A DNA stretch of 64,000 bases from Stappia sp. ES.058 (GCF_900105595.1 NZ_LT629784.1:1364001-1428000); one strand, 5' to 3'; shown: positions 1-8,801, numbered from the stretch's first letter. A program made the numbers and translations. Notes: generated by a model not told the origin, from the letters alone.

Positions 1-1
1 C

Positions 2-301
2 TCCTACACGCTCGGTTCGCTGGCGCACTCGCCGGACGACGAGGTCAAGATGGGGGCGTTCAACCGCATCGAGTACAAGAACGAGGACGTCGACCGCCTG
101 CTTGAGGAAGGGTCTCAGGAACTCGACGCCGACAAGCGCAAGGCGCTCTTTGAGGAAGCGATGGAAAAGACGATGGCCGACCGCGCCTACATCTCCATCG
201 TGGTTCTGCAGTCGGTGTGGGCCGGCGACAAGGACAAGGTCGTCGTGACCCCGCGTGCGGATGAGGAAACCCTCGCGTACTTCATCAAGCCTGCGAACTA
301 A
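2..301 (+). CDS. ABC transporter substrate-binding protein, family 5 (3' end only)
   Basis: Only the last 99 codons are inside the window; the reading frame is open to the left edge. The residues match the C-terminal lobe of family 5 periplasmic peptide-binding proteins, including the stretch on dividing the chain into short elements before a final bulky segment (NEDVDRLLEEG, then a helix ending in ALFEEAMEKTMAD). It is followed by two permeases and two ATPases in the same direction, so it is the binding protein of a dipeptide/oligopeptide/nickel-type importer acting in the periplasm. The substrate cannot be told from this fragment. Confidence 0.8.
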   Translation, partial: SYTLGSLAHSPDDEVKMGAFNRIEYKNEDVDRLLEEGSQELDADKRKALFEEAMEKTMADRAYISIVVLQSVWAGDKDKVVVTPRADEETLAYFIKPAN

Positions 302-398
302 GCAAGCGACATGAATGACGGTCGCGGCAAGTGTCGCGACCGTCTCCATTCGTCCGTCATCACTTTCATCGTCTGGCACGACCTGAGACTGGACCGCA

Positions 399-1373
399 AT
401 GTCGAGCTTTCTTCTGAAACGCATTCTTCAAGGGATCGTCATAATGGCAGCGATGTCGGTGATCGTGTTCGCCGGCGTCTATGCGATCGGAAATCCGCTC
501 GACGTGTTGATCCCGCCGGAGGCGACGCAGGAAGTTCGGGAACGCACCATTGCTCGGTTCGGCTTGGACAAGTCATTGTTCGAACAATATTTTCTATTCA
601 TCTCAAATCTTCTCAGGGGCGATTTGGGGTTGTCCTACATCTACAACGAGCCCGTTTTGAAGCTGATCGGCAACCGCCTGCCGGCAACGCTTGAGCTGGT
701 GTTGACGGCTGTGATGGGCGCGACGCTCATCGGCGTTCCGCTCGGCATATATGCAGGCTACAAGCCGCATGGCGTTGCTGCACGCGCGATCATGGCGATC
801 TCGATCCTCGGGTTTTCAGTGCCGACCTTCTGGGTCGGACTGATCCTGATCCTCACCTTTGCCGTCTCGCTCGGCTGGCTGCCGTCGGGCGGGCGCGGCG
901 ACACGGTCGAGGTCTTCGGGATCGAGTGGAGCGTCCTGACGCTGAACGGCTGGTCGCACCTCGTTCTGCCGGCCATCAACCTGGCGCTTTTCAAGCTGGC
1001 GATCATGGTGCGTCTGGCGCGGGCTGGCACGCGGGAGGTGATGCTGTCGGACACGGTCAAGTTCGCCCGCGCCGCCGGCCTTTCGGAAATGACGATCCTG
1101 TCGCGCCATGTGCTGAAGCTGATTTCCATTCCGATCGTCACGGTCTTCGGTCTGGAGCTTGCCTCGACGCTCGCCTTCGCCGTCGTCACGGAGACGATCT
1201 TTTCCTGGCCCGGGGTCGGCAAGCTGATCATTGATTCCATCAAGAACCTCGATCGCCCGGTCATGGTTGCCTATCTCATCCTGACGGCGGGCCTCTTCGT
1301 TACCATCAACCTGTGCGTCGACATTGCCTATGCGCTGCTCGACCCGCGCCTGCGGCGGGGGAGAGCCGAATGA
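399..1373 (+). CDS. ABC transporter permease, DppB/OppB family
   Basis: This 324-residue inner-membrane protein starts with a hydrophobic helix (about residues 9-29) and carries the EAA loop that contacts the ATPase at about residues 219-238 (FARAAGLSEMTILSRHVLK). Length and order match DppB-type permeases. The stop overlaps the next start (ATGA at 1370-1373), showing translational coupling with the second permease. The 97-base gap from the binding protein gene is the largest in this operon. Substrate is unknown; peptides, opines or nickel are all possible for the family. Confidence 0.88.
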   Translation: MSSFLLKRILQGIVIMAAMSVIVFAGVYAIGNPLDVLIPPEATQEVRERTIARFGLDKSLFEQYFLFISNLLRGDLGLSYIYNEPVLKLIGNRLPATLELVLTAVMGATLIGVPLGIYAGYKPHGVAARAIMAISILGFSVPTFWVGLILILTFAVSLGWLPSGGRGDTVEVFGIEWSVLTLNGWSHLVLPAINLALFKLAIMVRLARAGTREVMLSDTVKFARAAGLSEMTILSRHVLKLISIPIVTVFGLELASTLAFAVVTETIFSWPGVGKLIIDSIKNLDRPVMVAYLILTAGLFVTINLCVDIAYALLDPRLRRGRAE

Positions 1374-2254
1374 CCGAAAAAGCCGTTTCCCCCTGGCGAA
1401 ACCTCTGGGCGCGCTTTCGCGAGGATCGCATCGCGCTGGCCGCTCTTGTCGTCGTCGGCATTATCCTGCTGCTGGCGCTGTTCGCGCCCTATATCGCGCC
1501 GCAGGATCCCTATGACCTGTCGGGTCTGTCGCTTCGCGACGCGCGGCGTCCGCCGGGATGGGTCGGATCGGGCGGTTATGTCCACTGGCTCGGGACGGAT
1601 GCGCAGGGCCGCGATCTCCTGTCCGCGATCCTCTACGGTCTCGGCGTGTCGATCCAGATCGGCATCTTCGCCGGTGCCGTCGGCCTTGTGATAGGGACGT
1701 CAATCGGCATTCTCGCGGCCTATCATCGCGGCTGGTTCGAAACCGTGCTGATGCGCGTCATCGACCTTCAGCTGTCCTTCCCGCCGATCCTTCTGGCGCT
1801 CGTTCTGGTCGCGGCGCTTGGCCAGGGCAAGGCGCAGCTGATCGCGGCGCTTGTTGCCGCCCAGTATGCCTACTTTGCGAGAACGGCGTTCGGGGCAGCC
1901 TCCGCCGAACGCTCCAAGGATTACATCGAGGCGGCGCGCGCCACGCCGTTGTCCAACACGCGCATCGTGTTCCGTCACATCCTGCCGAACGCGATGCCGG
2001 CGCTGATCGTCGTCGCGACGGTACAGGTCGCCTATGCCATCGCCCTGGAATCGACGCTGTCGTTCCTCGGGCTCGGGCTTCCGGTCACCGAGCCGTCGCT
2101 CGGCATGCTGATTTCCAACGGCGTGAAATACATGATGTCCGGCCGCTACTGGATTTCGGTCTATCCGGGGATCGCCCTGATCATCCTGATCGTCGCCATC
2201 AATCTTGTCGGGGACCACGTGCGCGACATCTTGAACCCGAGGCTGAACCGATGA
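1370..2254 (+). CDS. ABC transporter permease, DppC/OppC family
   Basis: I place the start at the ATG that overlaps the previous stop, giving 294 residues, the usual DppC length; an upstream in-frame start would add 19 residues with no family resemblance. An N-terminal cytoplasmic segment (MTEKAVSPWRNLWARFRED) precedes the first membrane helix, as is typical of this subfamily. The EAA loop lies at about residues 184-205 (DYIEAARATPLSNTRIVFRH). It pairs with the DppB-type permease to form the transmembrane channel and overlaps the next gene by four bases. Confidence 0.88.
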   Translation: MTEKAVSPWRNLWARFREDRIALAALVVVGIILLLALFAPYIAPQDPYDLSGLSLRDARRPPGWVGSGGYVHWLGTDAQGRDLLSAILYGLGVSIQIGIFAGAVGLVIGTSIGILAAYHRGWFETVLMRVIDLQLSFPPILLALVLVAALGQGKAQLIAALVAAQYAYFARTAFGAASAERSKDYIEAARATPLSNTRIVFRHILPNAMPALIVVATVQVAYAIALESTLSFLGLGLPVTEPSLGMLISNGVKYMMSGRYWISVYPGIALIILIVAINLVGDHVRDILNPRLNR

Positions 2255-3252
2255 GCGGCGCGCCGACCACCATGACCGATGCGCCGATCCTCGAGGTAAA
2301 CGACCTCAGGACCCATTTTGACACCCGCGCAGGCGTGGTGAAGGCCGTCGACGGCGTTTCCTTCTCGCTTCAAAAGGGCGAGATCATCGGGCTCGTCGGC
2401 GAATCCGGCTCGGGAAAGTCGGTTACCGGCTTTTCGCTGATCGGCCTCGTTGATCCTCCGGGGCGGATCGTTTCCGGCTCCGTGAAGCTCGACGGACAGG
2501 AACTCGTCGGCCTGAGCGCGGGCGCGCATCGAAAGGTACGCGGCGCGCGCATCGCGATGGTGTTCCAGGACCCAATGATGACGCTCAATCCCGTGCTCAC
2601 CATCGGCCAGCAGATGCAACTGGCATTGAACGCCCACGAGACGCTTTCGAAATCCGCGGCCCGGGCGCGCTCGGCGGACGCGCTGACACGGGTCGGCATC
2701 CCCGATGCGCACGCGCGTCTCGACGCCTATCCGCATCAGTTTTCCGGCGGCATGCGCCAGCGCGTCGCAATCGCGATTGCGCTTCTTCACGGCACCAGGG
2801 TGATCGTCGCGGACGAGCCGACGACCGCGCTCGACGTGTCGATCCAGGCGCAAATCCTGAGCGAAATGCGCGAGCTCGCCAGGGAAATGGGGACCGCGCT
2901 CGTCTGGATCAGCCACGACCTGTCCACCGTGTCCGCGCTCGCAGACAAGATCCTCGTCATGTACGCGGGTCGGATCGTCGAGGAGGGCCCGACGGCGCAG
3001 GTGCTGCGGGCGCCACGTCATCCCTATACGGCCGGGCTCTTGCGCTCGCTGCCGGCAATGGCCGAACCGGGCGCGGATCTGGAGCAGATCCCCGGAACGA
3101 CGCCGTCGCTCCTGAACCTGCCGCAAGGATGCCCGTTCCGTCCGCGCTGCGACCGCGCGACGGAGCTTTGCAGCGAGACGCCGTCGATGACACGCGACAA
3201 CGGGCGGGGATATCGCTGTCACTATCCCCTCCAGGACGGGACAACCGCATGA
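2251..3252 (+). CDS. ABC transporter ATP-binding protein, DppD/OppD family
   Basis: This 333-residue cytoplasmic ATPase has Walker A GESGSGKS at residues 50-57, the signature FSGGMRQRV near residue 164 and Walker B VIVADEPTTALD near residues 184-195. The C-terminal extension with GCPFRPRCDRATELC is characteristic of oligopeptide/dipeptide ATPases. The start at 2251 overlaps the upstream stop by four bases (ATGA). It powers uptake together with the following paralogous ATPase. Confidence 0.9.
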   Translation: MSGAPTTMTDAPILEVNDLRTHFDTRAGVVKAVDGVSFSLQKGEIIGLVGESGSGKSVTGFSLIGLVDPPGRIVSGSVKLDGQELVGLSAGAHRKVRGARIAMVFQDPMMTLNPVLTIGQQMQLALNAHETLSKSAARARSADALTRVGIPDAHARLDAYPHQFSGGMRQRVAIAIALLHGTRVIVADEPTTALDVSIQAQILSEMRELAREMGTALVWISHDLSTVSALADKILVMYAGRIVEEGPTAQVLRAPRHPYTAGLLRSLPAMAEPGADLEQIPGTTPSLLNLPQGCPFRPRCDRATELCSETPSMTRDNGRGYRCHYPLQDGTTA

Positions 3253-4238
3253 GCGACGCCTTCATCACCATCGAGGACGTCTACAAGCGCTTTTCGCCGC
3301 CCATCTCGCTGACGGACAAGATCGTCGCGAGGCTCGGCGCGAGGGTGGACACGCGACCCGTGCGCGCCGTGGACGGTGTGACGCTTCGCGTCGAACGCGG
3401 CAAGACGCTCGGACTTGTCGGAGAATCGGGGTGCGGAAAATCGACCCTGGGGCGGATGATTGCCGGGATCATGGAACCGACGTCCGGGCAGGTGCGCATC
3501 GATGGCGAACCGGTCATGACGGGCGGGAAGAAGGCCGGCACCCGCATTCAGACGATCTTTCAGGACCCCTTCGCCTCGCTCGATCCCCGGATGCGGGTGG
3601 GTGACATCATCGCCGAGGGGCCGATTGCCCACGGGCTGACGACCAAGGCCGATGCCAAGGCCTATGTCGCCGAATATCTGGAACGCGCCGGCCTCGACGG
3701 CTCCTTCGTCGAGCGGTTTCCGCATCAGTTTTCCGGCGGTCAGCGGCAGCGGATCGCGATCGCGCGCGCGCTTGCCATGCAGCCCGACGTTCTGGTTTGC
3801 GACGAGCCGGTGGCCTCGCTCGATGTGTCGATCCAGGCCCAGATCGTCAATCTGTTCCTGAAGCTCAGGCGCGAGATGGCGATCACGCTTGTGTTCATCT
3901 CGCATGACCTGTCGGTCGTGCGCCATGTCTCGGACGATGTGGCGATCATGTATCTGGGACGTATCGTCGAGGCCGGAAAAACCAGCGAGGTCTACGCCGA
4001 CCCCAAGCATCCCTATACGCAGGGGTTGATGGAGAGCGTGCCCAGATTGCGTATCGACGAGGACGAACTGGTTCACTTCAAGCCGATCCTGGGGGAGATC
4101 CCGTCGCCGCTTGATCCGCCGCCCGGCTGCCATTTCAATCCGCGCTGCCCGATCGCCGAAGCGCTCTGCCGCAAGGACGATCCGAGGTTGAGAGCGCTTT
4201 CGCCGGGGCATGAGGCAGCCTGTCATCTGGCCGAATGA
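3249..4238 (+). CDS. ABC transporter ATP-binding protein, DppF/OppF family
   Basis: A 329-residue second ATPase of the importer. Walker A is GESGCGKS (residues 58-65), the signature FSGGQRQRI is near 161, Walker B (VLVCDEPVASLD) is near 182, and the C-terminal GCHFNPRCPIAEALC matches the oligopeptide transporter domain. It begins at an ATGA overlap with the DppD-type gene. It is the last gene of the operon and converges on the LacI-type gene 31 bases downstream. The gap shows no clear hairpin. Confidence 0.9.
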   Translation: MSDAFITIEDVYKRFSPPISLTDKIVARLGARVDTRPVRAVDGVTLRVERGKTLGLVGESGCGKSTLGRMIAGIMEPTSGQVRIDGEPVMTGGKKAGTRIQTIFQDPFASLDPRMRVGDIIAEGPIAHGLTTKADAKAYVAEYLERAGLDGSFVERFPHQFSGGQRQRIAIARALAMQPDVLVCDEPVASLDVSIQAQIVNLFLKLRREMAITLVFISHDLSVVRHVSDDVAIMYLGRIVEAGKTSEVYADPKHPYTQGLMESVPRLRIDEDELVHFKPILGEIPSPLDPPPGCHFNPRCPIAEALCRKDDPRLRALSPGHEAACHLAE

Positions 4239-4269
4239 CCGCGCCGCAACGGGCTTACGCTTGGTCTCC

Positions 4270-5331
4270 TCAGCGCAGCCGGCCGGCGGCAAAGGTCGGC
4301 CCGACGCCGGGCGCGGCGAGAGAGCGGCGCTCAACGATGTAGGTCTCGAGATTGACGTGCTGCGGACCCGAATCGTCGCGAACCTGTGCCAGCAGCGCTT
4401 CGGCGGCGAGCCCGCCCATCTGGCGGTGGGGCACATGGACCGTCGTCAGCGTCGGCGAAATTACCGTTGCAAGTTCGATATCGTCGAATCCGGTTATCGA
4501 GACGTCGCCAGGAACATCGAGATGCAGTTCGTGCGCCGCGCGTACCGCGCCGGCGGCAAGCACATCGTTTCCGCACATCACCAGTGTCGGGCGCGGGTTG
4601 TTCTGCATCAGTTCGACGAATGCATCACGTCCACACTGGATGGAGTATTTGGTTTCCAGGACCGGCATCTCGGCCGGCTCAAGTCCCGCGGCCTCCAGCG
4701 CCTGTCTAGCGCCCGCAACACGGTCGCGCGCGCGGTCGTTGTTTTGCGTGTAAGCGGAAATGAAGGCGATCCGCCGATGACCGAGTTCGATCGCCCTGCT
4801 TGCGAGCATGCGCGCTGCGTCCACGTTGTCGAAGCCGACGCAGGACAGTGCCGGGACGCCGGTTCCCGTCCAGGCGATGACGACCGGGATATGTCTCTCC
4901 TTGAGGAAATCATAGATCTCCGGATCGCGTTGCGTGCCGATCAGCAGGATGCCGTCCGCGCCACGGGCGACCATCGTGCGGATCTGGTCTTCTTCGATTT
5001 GCGGATCGTAGGAGGAACTGGCGACCAGCATCGTCGCGCCATTGGCGACAAGCACCTTCTGGAAAGCCTCGAGACCGCGCGCGAAGATCGCGTTTTCCAT
5101 CGTCGGAATGACGGCGCCATAGGTGTTGGTGCGCTTGGCGGCGAGCGCCCGTGCCCCGAAATTCGGCGAGTAGCGCAAGGCGCGCACGGAGGCCATGACG
5201 CGCTGACGGGTGGCTTCGGAAACCTGATCGGGAGAGTTCAAGGTCCGCGAGACGGTTGCGGTGGATACGCCGGCGGCCCTGGCGACATCTTCCAGTGTCG
5301 GCAGGTCGGATTTTGGCGGCTTCGGCTCCAT
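4270..5331 (-). CDS. LacI-family transcriptional regulator of the DHPS island
   Basis: The protein has 353 residues from the ATG at 5331. The LacI DNA-binding head is at residues 11-55 (TLEDVARAAGVSTATVSRTL), followed by a periplasmic-binding-protein-like effector domain. A start at 5397 would add 22 residues ahead of the helix-turn-helix and is less likely. It is divergent from the TRAP/dehydrogenase/sulfo-lyase operon, and the space between them holds two LacI-type palindromes. I infer that it represses that operon and itself until a sulfonate or pathway intermediate binds. The effector is not visible from sequence. Confidence 0.88.
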   Translation of the reverse strand: MEPKPPKSDLPTLEDVARAAGVSTATVSRTLNSPDQVSEATRQRVMASVRALRYSPNFGARALAAKRTNTYGAVIPTMENAIFARGLEAFQKVLVANGATMLVASSSYDPQIEEDQIRTMVARGADGILLIGTQRDPEIYDFLKERHIPVVIAWTGTGVPALSCVGFDNVDAARMLASRAIELGHRRIAFISAYTQNNDRARDRVAGARQALEAAGLEPAEMPVLETKYSIQCGRDAFVELMQNNPRPTLVMCGNDVLAAGAVRAAHELHLDVPGDVSITGFDDIELATVISPTLTTVHVPHRQMGGLAAEALLAQVRDDSGPQHVNLETYIVERRSLAAPGVGPTFAAGRLR

Positions 5332-5406
5332 CGGTGTCGGGGATCCCTTGTTACCCACCAGATATACTTGGTTTTCTCGTCTTCGCAAACCGCGCAAGTC
5401 CGGTCA

Positions 5407-5420
5407 TGTAAAGGCTTGCA
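5407..5420. promoter_or_regulatory. Second, imperfect LacI-type operator
   Basis: TGTAAAGGCTTGCA matches the perfect palindrome at 5429-5442 at 11 of 14 positions. The two centres are 22 bases apart, about two helical turns, so two regulator dimers could sit on the same DNA face. This is my reading of the sequence only. Confidence 0.45.
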
Positions 5421-5444
5421 ATTTGAAATGTAAGCGCTTACAAA
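5416..5444 (+). promoter_or_regulatory. Candidate sigma-70-type promoter for the TRAP/hps operon
   Basis: TTGCAA (5416-5421) and TACAAA (5439-5444) are separated by 17 bases, good spacing for -35 and -10 elements. The perfect operator at 5429-5442 covers the spacer end and part of the -10, so a bound repressor would block polymerase. The start of the first ORF is about 40 bases downstream. Confidence 0.45.
5429..5442. promoter_or_regulatory. LacI-family operator (perfect palindrome)
   Basis: TGTAAGCGCTTACA is a perfect 14-base palindrome with the central CG step typical of LacI/PurR-family operators. It lies between the divergent LacI-type gene (start 5331) and the first ORF of the TRAP/hps operon (5484), overlapping a candidate -10 element. 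It is the most likely binding site of the adjacent regulator. Confidence 0.75.
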
Positions 5445-5483
5445 TGATGGATCGGCGTTGGGAGACGCTGTTGGGAGGTCTCG

Positions 5484-5660
5484 ATGTTCTTGATTTTGGC
5501 CGCGATTTCGTTCGCAATCTTTTTCGCGAATGTGTTGTTCGCATCCACCGGATGGGCGTCGCCTCTCGGGAATCTGGGCGAGCTTGGCTTGCTGGTGTTC
5601 GCGACGGTCTGTTTCGTCGTCGCCGTTTTGCAGGCGGAAAAGCGTCACTATCAGAAATAA
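5484..5660 (+). CDS. Small two-helix membrane protein heading the TRAP/DHPS operon
   Basis: This is a 58-residue ORF preceded by GGGAGG (5473-5478), seven bases before the ATG at 5484. It is almost entirely hydrophobic: one helix at residues 1-19 (MFLILAAISFAIFFANVLF), a short loop (STGWASPLGN), a second helix at about 32-50 and a charged tail (QAEKRHYQK). It ends 34 bases before the TRAP binding-protein gene and follows the operator, so it is the first gene of the operon. I do not recognise a family. It could be an accessory subunit of the TRAP transporter or a stability factor; function is unknown. Confidence 0.65.
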   Translation: MFLILAAISFAIFFANVLFASTGWASPLGNLGELGLLVFATVCFVVAVLQAEKRHYQK

Positions 5661-5694
5661 CAATTCTTCAAGATGCTGACTGGGAGGAAAGCAC

Positions 5695-6837
5695 ATGACT
5701 TCAGACGACACGATCCAATCGGCCGAGCGCCGCAATTTTCTCAAGCTGACCAGTGCGGGTGCGTTTACCGCCGCGATTGTCGCCGGCGCGGGCGGCCTGT
5801 TGTGGTCCTCGGAAGCCTCGGCCCAGACGGCCAAGGAAGAAAGGGAACGCGAAGCGGCGGCCGATCACGTGATGACGATCGCCACGGCCTATGTGCTTGG
5901 CGCGTCGCGCAGCTACCCCATTCTTCAGCTTGATCTGAAGGAAAACATCCAGAACGCCACCAACGGCAAGGTCTATGTGAAACTTGCGCCCGGCGGCCAG
6001 TTGGGGGCGGGCGGCGCGCTTGTCCAGAAAGTGCAGGGTGGCACCATTCAGGCCGCGCAGCATTCGCTCTCGAATTTCGCCCCTTTCGCGCCGGCGGCGG
6101 ATTTGATCAATCTTCCCTACTTCTGCGGGTCCAACCAGCGCTTCGTGAATCTGGTGAACTCGAAAGCTTGGACGGATCAGGTGCACCCGAAGGTCGAGGC
6201 CAAGGGCTTCAAGCCGCTTTTCTACGTGGTGATCGATCCGCGCGTTGTCGCCGTGCGCAAGGGCGGCAATGCCGTGATCACGCCGAGTGATCTCTCGGGT
6301 GTGAAGTTCCGCGTGCCGGGCTCCGAGATGCTGCAGCAGTACTACCGTCTGGTCGGGGCAAACCCGACGCCGGTCGCCTGGGGCGAAACGCCGTCTGCCA
6401 TCAAGCAGGGCGTGGCGGATGCGCTCGATCCGTCGGTCGGCGCGCTTTATGTCTTCGGCTTCAAGGACATCCTGAGCCATGTGACCTTCACGCAGGCGGT
6501 GCCCGACAGCCAGATCTACTCGTGCAACCTGGAATGGTTCAACAGCCTGCCGGCCGACGTTCAGGAAGGCATCGAGTTTGCCTCCGAGATCACCGCGCAG
6601 CAGAATCTGGCGAAGGTCCCCGCCGCCCGCAACTACGCGATGGCGGAGCTGCGCAAGTCCGGGGTCGAGTTCCATTCGCTCAGCGACGATCAACTGGCGG
6701 AATGGAAGGAGGCCGGCGGCTACCAGCGCAGTGAATGGGACGGGTTCAAGGCCGATCTGGCCGGTTCGATGGACACCTTCGCCCAGTTCGACGAGGCGGC
6801 TGGCACCATGGGCCGTTACTACGTCCACGACGCGTAG
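5695..6837 (+). CDS. TRAP transporter substrate-binding protein, DctP family, Tat-exported
   Basis: 380 residues. A twin-arginine signal (RRNFLK at about residues 12-17, then a hydrophobic stretch ending ASAQT) precedes a DctP-fold domain. The conserved substrate-contact region appears as VKFRVPGSEMLQQYY, and the segment after GETPSAIKQGVADALDPS fits the mannitol/chloroaromatic subgroup. GGGAGG stands ahead of the ATG. It binds the substrate in the periplasm for the DctQ/DctM channel encoded next. Position in front of DHPS dehydrogenases and the sulfolactate lyase suggests a C3 sulfonate as ligand. That ligand is inference from context; the TRAP components of known DHPS clusters are called HpsKLM. 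Confidence 0.85.
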   Translation: MTSDDTIQSAERRNFLKLTSAGAFTAAIVAGAGGLLWSSEASAQTAKEEREREAAADHVMTIATAYVLGASRSYPILQLDLKENIQNATNGKVYVKLAPGGQLGAGGALVQKVQGGTIQAAQHSLSNFAPFAPAADLINLPYFCGSNQRFVNLVNSKAWTDQVHPKVEAKGFKPLFYVVIDPRVVAVRKGGNAVITPSDLSGVKFRVPGSEMLQQYYRLVGANPTPVAWGETPSAIKQGVADALDPSVGALYVFGFKDILSHVTFTQAVPDSQIYSCNLEWFNSLPADVQEGIEFASEITAQQNLAKVPAARNYAMAELRKSGVEFHSLSDDQLAEWKEAGGYQRSEWDGFKADLAGSMDTFAQFDEAAGTMGRYYVHDA

Positions 6838-6854
6838 TCGTCGTCGAAAACCTG

Positions 6855-6878
6855 GCCGGCGCCGTGTCTGGCGCCGGC
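6855..6878 (+). repeat. Intra-operon hairpin between TRAP binding protein and permease genes
   Basis: GCCGGCGCC (6855-6863) pairs perfectly with GGCGCCGGC (6870-6878) around a six-base loop. There is no T-run after it, so it is unlikely to be a full terminator. Its place right after a binding-protein gene fits an mRNA-stabilising stem that lets the binding protein be made in excess over the permeases. Confidence 0.5.
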
Positions 6879-6957
6879 TCCAGCTTCAGACGCATATCGC
6901 CTGCGGTTCAGTTCCGCCAACGGCACCTTTTCGTGCCTGAAACCGGGTGCAGCGACC

Positions 6958-7464
6958 ATGTTGAAAATCCTTAATGCAAACGCGGAGCGATGGGCGCTCC
7001 TTGGCTTCTACGTCATGCTCGTACTGACGATGGCCATCGAGGTCGTACGCCGCGAGATCTTCGCCTATTCGTCGATATGGGGCGAGGAGATCGTGCGCTA
7101 CTCGTTCATCTATCTCGCCTGGATCGGCGCCGCGTCGGCGGTTCGCGAACGTGCCCACATCCGCATCGACGTGATCCTTCACTACCTCGGCCCGCGGGGC
7201 AAGGCGTTCATCTACATCCTTGGCGATGTGGTGATGTTCGCGGTGGCGCTGGTCGCGCTCTACTGGTCGTTCGAGACGGTGCTTGTGTCCTGGAAGTTCG
7301 GCTCCGTCACCGACGGTCTGCGGGTGTCCAAGGTGTGGTTCCTGATGGCTGTACCGGTCGGCTTTTCGCTGATGGTCGTCCGGCTGATTCAGTCATTCGC
7401 CCACGATCTGCAATCCCTTCGAACCGGTGCTCCGGTCTTCGAAGGCAACAAGATGTTTGATTGA
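6958..7464 (+). CDS. TRAP transporter small permease, DctQ family
   Basis: A 168-residue inner-membrane protein with four predicted helices and the RREIFAYSSIWGEEI region followed by a helix with YLAWIGAASAVRERAHIRID, typical of DctQ subunits. It lies between the DctP and DctM genes and its stop (TGA 7462-7464) closely precedes the DctM start at 7473. It works with DctM in Na+- or H+-driven uptake of an organic acid or sulfonate. Confidence 0.88.
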   Translation: MLKILNANAERWALLGFYVMLVLTMAIEVVRREIFAYSSIWGEEIVRYSFIYLAWIGAASAVRERAHIRIDVILHYLGPRGKAFIYILGDVVMFAVALVALYWSFETVLVSWKFGSVTDGLRVSKVWFLMAVPVGFSLMVVRLIQSFAHDLQSLRTGAPVFEGNKMFD

Positions 7465-7472
7465 GGCGCGCA

Positions 7473-8801
7473 ATGCTGTGGCAACAACAACTTGGTGCGG
7501 TTGAACTCGGCTGGGATTTTTACTTGCCGGTCCTGATCTTCGTGGCGATGTGCGCGCTTGCGATCCCTGTCTGGGCCGCGATCGGCTCGGCCGCCATCGC
7601 GATGCTCTATCTCTCGGGCGCGCTCCCGCTTTCCCTGCTGGGTGAATCCCTGTTCGACGGCATCGATGCCTTCGCACTGACCGCGATCCCGCTCTTCATC
7701 CTCACCGGCGACGTTCTCGTGCGCACCGGGCTCAGTCGGAAATTCCTGGATGTGGCCGAGGCGCTGACCTGCTGGACGAAGGGGGGCTTCGGCTCCGCCA
7801 CCGTACTGGTCTGCGGCATGTTCGCGGCAATCTCCGGCTCGGACGCGGCCGGTGCTGCGGCTGTCGGGCGGATGACGATCTCGCGTCTCGTGGAAAGCGG
7901 ATATCCGCGACCCTATGCCTGCGCTCTGGTTGCAGCCGGTGCCTGTACCGGCATTCTGATCCCGCCGTCCATCGCCTACATCATCATCGGGCTTGTTCTA
8001 GGGATTTCGGCATCGACGCTGTTTCTTGCCGCCGTCATTCCGGGCATCGCCATCCTGCTCTCCATTCTCATCACCAACATCGTGATGAACCGCATCTATT
8101 CCTTCGAGGGCGGCGCTCCGATGACCTTCGGCGAGTGGGCCGCGCGTCTGGGGACCACGCTGAAGTCGGGCTGGTACGCGTTCCTGGTGCCGGGGATCAT
8201 CTTCTACGGGATCTTTTCCGGGCGTTTGACGCCGACCGAAGCCGGCGCGACCGCCGTCATCGTGACGATCATTCTCGGCTTCATCCTGAAGACGCTGAAG
8301 CTCTCCGACTTTCCCTCGATGCTGATCAGTTCCGCCAAGGTCAATGGCGTCATCCTGCCGATCATCGCCTTCTCGCTGCCGCTGGCGCAGGCGCTTGCCA
8401 TCATGGGCGTGCCGCAAGGCTTCGTCGCAGCGGCCACAGGCGTGTCCGACAACCCGACCGTCCTGATCATCATGATGATCCTGATCCTGGTCGCGGCCGG
8501 ATGCGTGATGGAGACGACGCCGAATATCGTGATCCTTGCGCCGATCCTGAAGCCGCTCGCCGACAACATCGGCATGAACGAGATCCAGTTCTGCATCATG
8601 ATGATCACGGCTCTTGGTGTCGGGTTCATCACGCCGCCCCTTGGATTGAACCTCTTTGTCGTATCGGGCCTCACCGGCGAATCGATCCTCAGGATAGCCG
8701 TCTACGCTGTGCCCTTCGTCCTATGCATGCTGATCGTGGTTCTCTTGATCGCCTTCGTTCCGGCGATCTCCACGACGCTGCTTCCAGCAATCTACCAGTA
8801 G
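7473..8801 (+). CDS. TRAP transporter large permease, DctM family
   Basis: 442 residues from the ATG at 7473, chosen because GAGG at 7463-7466 stands six bases upstream; a TTG at 7461 would add four residues. It is a very hydrophobic protein of about 12 helices with the DctM repeats (GSDAAGAAAVGRMTI near one-third, and ITPPLGLNLFVVSG near the end). It forms the transport channel of the TRAP system with the preceding DctQ and DctP. Confidence 0.9.
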   Translation: MLWQQQLGAVELGWDFYLPVLIFVAMCALAIPVWAAIGSAAIAMLYLSGALPLSLLGESLFDGIDAFALTAIPLFILTGDVLVRTGLSRKFLDVAEALTCWTKGGFGSATVLVCGMFAAISGSDAAGAAAVGRMTISRLVESGYPRPYACALVAAGACTGILIPPSIAYIIIGLVLGISASTLFLAAVIPGIAILLSILITNIVMNRIYSFEGGAPMTFGEWAARLGTTLKSGWYAFLVPGIIFYGIFSGRLTPTEAGATAVIVTIILGFILKTLKLSDFPSMLISSAKVNGVILPIIAFSLPLAQALAIMGVPQGFVAAATGVSDNPTVLIIMMILILVAAGCVMETTPNIVILAPILKPLADNIGMNEIQFCIMMITALGVGFITPPLGLNLFVVSGLTGESILRIAVYAVPFVLCMLIVVLLIAFVPAISTTLLPAIYQ

